DNA from: Ailurus styani
Lineage: Eukaryota; Chordata; Mammalia; Carnivora; Ailuridae
Length of the DNA: 64,000 nucleotides
Direction: 5' to 3'
Assembly: GCA_002007465.1 (NCBI GenBank)
Contig: LNAC01000233.1
Span: forward strand, 1,255,776 to 1,319,775
Below the pieces are notes generated by a model. That model saw nothing but the letters and a program-made list of their open reading frames with translations. It did not search any database and was not told the DNA's origin. A program made the translations under genes and the position numbers. The first letter of the stretch is position 1. Every line of letters starts with the position of its first letter. Below are positions 61,604-64,000 of this stretch, in pieces.

Positions 61604-62186
61604 TATTTCCCTCCTAGATGCATAGTAATTACTGCTAAAGGTGGACAAATGCTAAAGGAGTCATTCATCGACATTAATAACACGGGGCCGCAAAACAAGG
61701 GTGAATACACCACTTATACTGACATATCAACTGTAAATAAATGAACTGTAAATAAATATACTGACGCTTGAATTTCAAAACTATAAAGTTTGAAACAAAC
61801 CAAAAAACAAAAACCCACGGCATTGGTGAACAAGCCTACAGGGTGCACCTGGCAGGTACTATATTCATTTCACAAACAGGAAATTCAGGAATTTTAGTTA
61901 ATTGTTCATTTGCACAAAAAGAATTAGTGATGGGTATTCTCTTTCCATTAGACTCTTTCTACATTGTCCTCAAAGGAATAGCTGACATTATACATGGTTG
62001 GGAAATCTGACCACCATATTGCTTCCTATGTGGGACATAGTAGGACAGAACAGGACATAGTGCCTGCCTTATCCAAAAGCCCATGGCAAATGGGCATGCT
62101 TGTGATCTATGCCTCGATCCCTGCCCATGTGACCAAACAAGGGCGGGATCTGATAGTATAAATTAATTCAAATTCATCAATGATTA

Positions 62187-62303
62187 GGGTGCCTGGGTGG
62201 CTCAGGAGGTTAAGTGTCCAACTCCTGATCTCAGCTCAGGTCTTGATCTTAGGGTCCTGAGTTCAAGCCCTGCGATGGGCTCCACTTAAAAATAAATAAA
62301 TAA

Positions 62304-62343
<40 letters not shown>

Positions 62344-62350
62344 ATAAATC
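62187..62350 (+). mobile_element. CAN-SINE, old short copy with a (GATA)n tail
   Basis: Head 'ggtgcctgggtggctcagg'. It goes from the tRNA-like part straight to an (AAAT)n and (GATA)n tail. Exact target-site duplication catcaatgatta at 62175-62186 and 62351-62362. Confidence 0.95.
62307..62342. repeat. (GATA)n microsatellite
   Basis: About nine pure units in the tail of the SINE. Confidence 0.95.
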
Positions 62351-62640
62351 CATCAATGATTAAATTCTCCTAGTAAAAGCATCTCAGACTGAATCTTTAA
62401 ATAATACAGTGCTTTATAAAAAAACACAAGCTTAAAAAAAAAGAGTAGGGCTGAAAGAACAAGAATGAGGTTTAACTGATTACTCTAAAGAATGATTTAG
62501 ATTCACAGATAAAGCAGATGTGCACACCTCGCACCCACCATTCCACTTCAAGGTATATCTCCAGAACTCTGCATATATGTTCAAGGAGGCACACACACAA
62601 AAATCCATGTAGTATACTATTTTTTGTTTGTTTGTTTGTT

Positions 62641-62835
62641 TTTTAAAGATTTTATTTATTTGACACACAGAGAGAGAGATTACAAGTAGGCAGAGAGGCA
62701 GGCAGAGAGACAGGGAGAGGAGGAAGCAGGCTCCCTGCTGAGCAGAGAGCCCAATGCGGGCCTGGATCCCAGGACGCTGAGATCATGACCTGAGCCGAAA
62801 GCAGAGGCTTTAACCCACTGAGCCACCCAGGCGCC
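62641..62835 (-). mobile_element. CAN-SINE, young, in the tail of the next SINE
   Basis: Full antisense copy. 'gtttgtttgttttt'-like T/G sequence on both sides is the host SINE's tail. Confidence 0.95.
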
Positions 62836-62846
62836 CTGTTTGTTTG

Positions 62847-63018
62847 TTTTTAAGATTTTATTTACTTGACAGAGAGAACACAAGCGGGGTGAACTGAAGA
62901 GGGAGAAGCAGGCTCCCCACTGAGCAGGAGGCTGATGTGGGGCTTGATCCCAGGGCCCTGGGATCATGACCTGAACCAAAGACAGCCGCTTAACCGACTG
63001 AGCCACCTGGATGCCCCC
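62847..63018 (-). mobile_element. CAN-SINE, older copy
   Basis: It runs from 'taagattttatttacttga' to 'gagccacctggatgcccc'. Confidence 0.92.
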
Positions 63019-64000
63019 TATGCTGTCTTATATAACATGACAGACAACCTAGCCTAAAATTTCTGTAGGGGAAAGGAGTGGGAAAATTGTGGTATAGTCA
63101 AACAACAGGATATAATTAAAATTAAACCAATAGAATGTAATTAAAATTAAACTAACCTAGAAATTAATACCAATAAAACAGAACAAAATATATTAATACC
63201 GATAAATCTCCCAAAATAATGTTGAACAAAAAAGTTTAAGAGCATGTACAGTCAAATTCCATTAATATAAAGTTGAAAAATACATAAATGATTGTGCACT
63301 GTTTACAAATACACAAAAACGTATGTAGTAATCATTTGGAAACTTTCATAGAAATAATAAACACCAAATTTAGGAAAGTGGTTACCTCTAGGGACAACGG
63401 GCAGTGAAGGGTACACAAGGGGCTTCAACTGTATCTGTAATATTTGTTTCTTAAACAAAGCACAACAAAATAAACCCTTCTCTCTTTTCCAAAGAAAAAG
63501 GGAGAAATGATGAGAAAGTATATACTAGGCAAATATGAACCAAAAAATAAGATTCAAAATTATTATCAAATACCTGAGTACCCAAAACTGTACTACCAAA
63601 TAAACAATGTGTAAAAAACAAGCAACTCCACAGTATGTAAAAAGTTGAGGGTAACTTAATGACAAAGAATAACTCTTCAGTGAGCTGTACAGACCTGAGC
63701 CCCATATACACCTTTCAGATTAGCCCTCAAGTTTACTGGAGGGAAAAAAAACACTCTGACAAAACTAAAAACAAAACAAAACCACTGTCATAATAGATGC
63801 TAACATCTTACCCTTTGATAGTCAAGAGACTATCAAGAATATACAGATAGCAAGTCTGATCTCTTGAACATGTATGGAACCCTGAACCAAACCTGAACCA
63901 ACAATACACTTTTCAAGCACACACAGAATATGTACATACTGACCAAGTAACTGGCTACAAAATTAGCTTCAAAAACTGAATAATCAATAAACACAGTCTA

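Larger units (their letters stand above)
62500..63470 (+). repeat. Old LINE-1 relic (L1ME-like), sense, split by two SINEs
   Basis: 'accattccacttcaaggta', 'attgtggtatagtcaaaca', 'attccattaatataaagtt' and 'gtggttacctctagggac' follow the L1 3' end. Confidence 0.75.

Overview
This is nuclear DNA from a mammal of the order Carnivora, and it lies inside one ordinary protein-coding gene. Two things identify the order. First, about 47 copies of the tRNA-Lys-derived carnivore SINE (CAN-SINE, SINEC) are present in both orientations. Second, positions 19858-21244 hold a LINE-1 3' end of the carnivore type. Many of the young SINEs share the head variant 'agtgggttaaagcctctgcc' and a CT-rich 'ctgcctgcctctctgcctac' segment. 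I associate these with mustelids (ferret, mink, marten, otter); that is an inference from memory and is less certain than the order.

The only real gene I can support is RAB2A, on the minus strand. Five internal coding exons are present: 40927-40998, 32354-32421, 23874-23956, 23364-23456 and 13329-13440. All have canonical AG/GT splice sites and compatible codon phases, and together they encode residues 16-158 of the 212-residue small GTPase. The first coding exon (about residues 1-15) and the promoter must lie beyond 64000, so intron 1 is longer than 23 kb. The exons for residues 159-212 and the 3' UTR must lie beyond position 1, more than 13.3 kb downstream. Exon numbers follow the 8-exon human gene.

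Everything else is intron. Reading left to right: 1-13328 is the intron after exon 6, with old L2, a tail-in-tail SINE cluster, a consensus CTCF motif and a 5 kb antisense L1M. 13441-23363 holds a layered stack of L1, MER2, young L1 and SINEs. 23457-23873 is a compact 417 bp intron. 23957-32353 and 32422-40926 carry SINEs, a hAT element with terminal repeats, L1 and L2. 40999-64000 is part of intron 1, with a nearly complete L2 relic, a MaLR-type LTR, an unidentified retrocopy with its own poly-A tail and target-site duplication, a possible CR1/L3 relic, and a second MER2.

There is no operon-like organisation, no CRISPR array and no CpG island or promoter in the window. None of the open reading frames longer than 60 codons looks like a gene; the RAB2A exons are too short to stand out as ORFs. 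The least explained item is the retroposed 358 bp sequence at 54373-54730, whose parent transcript I could not name.
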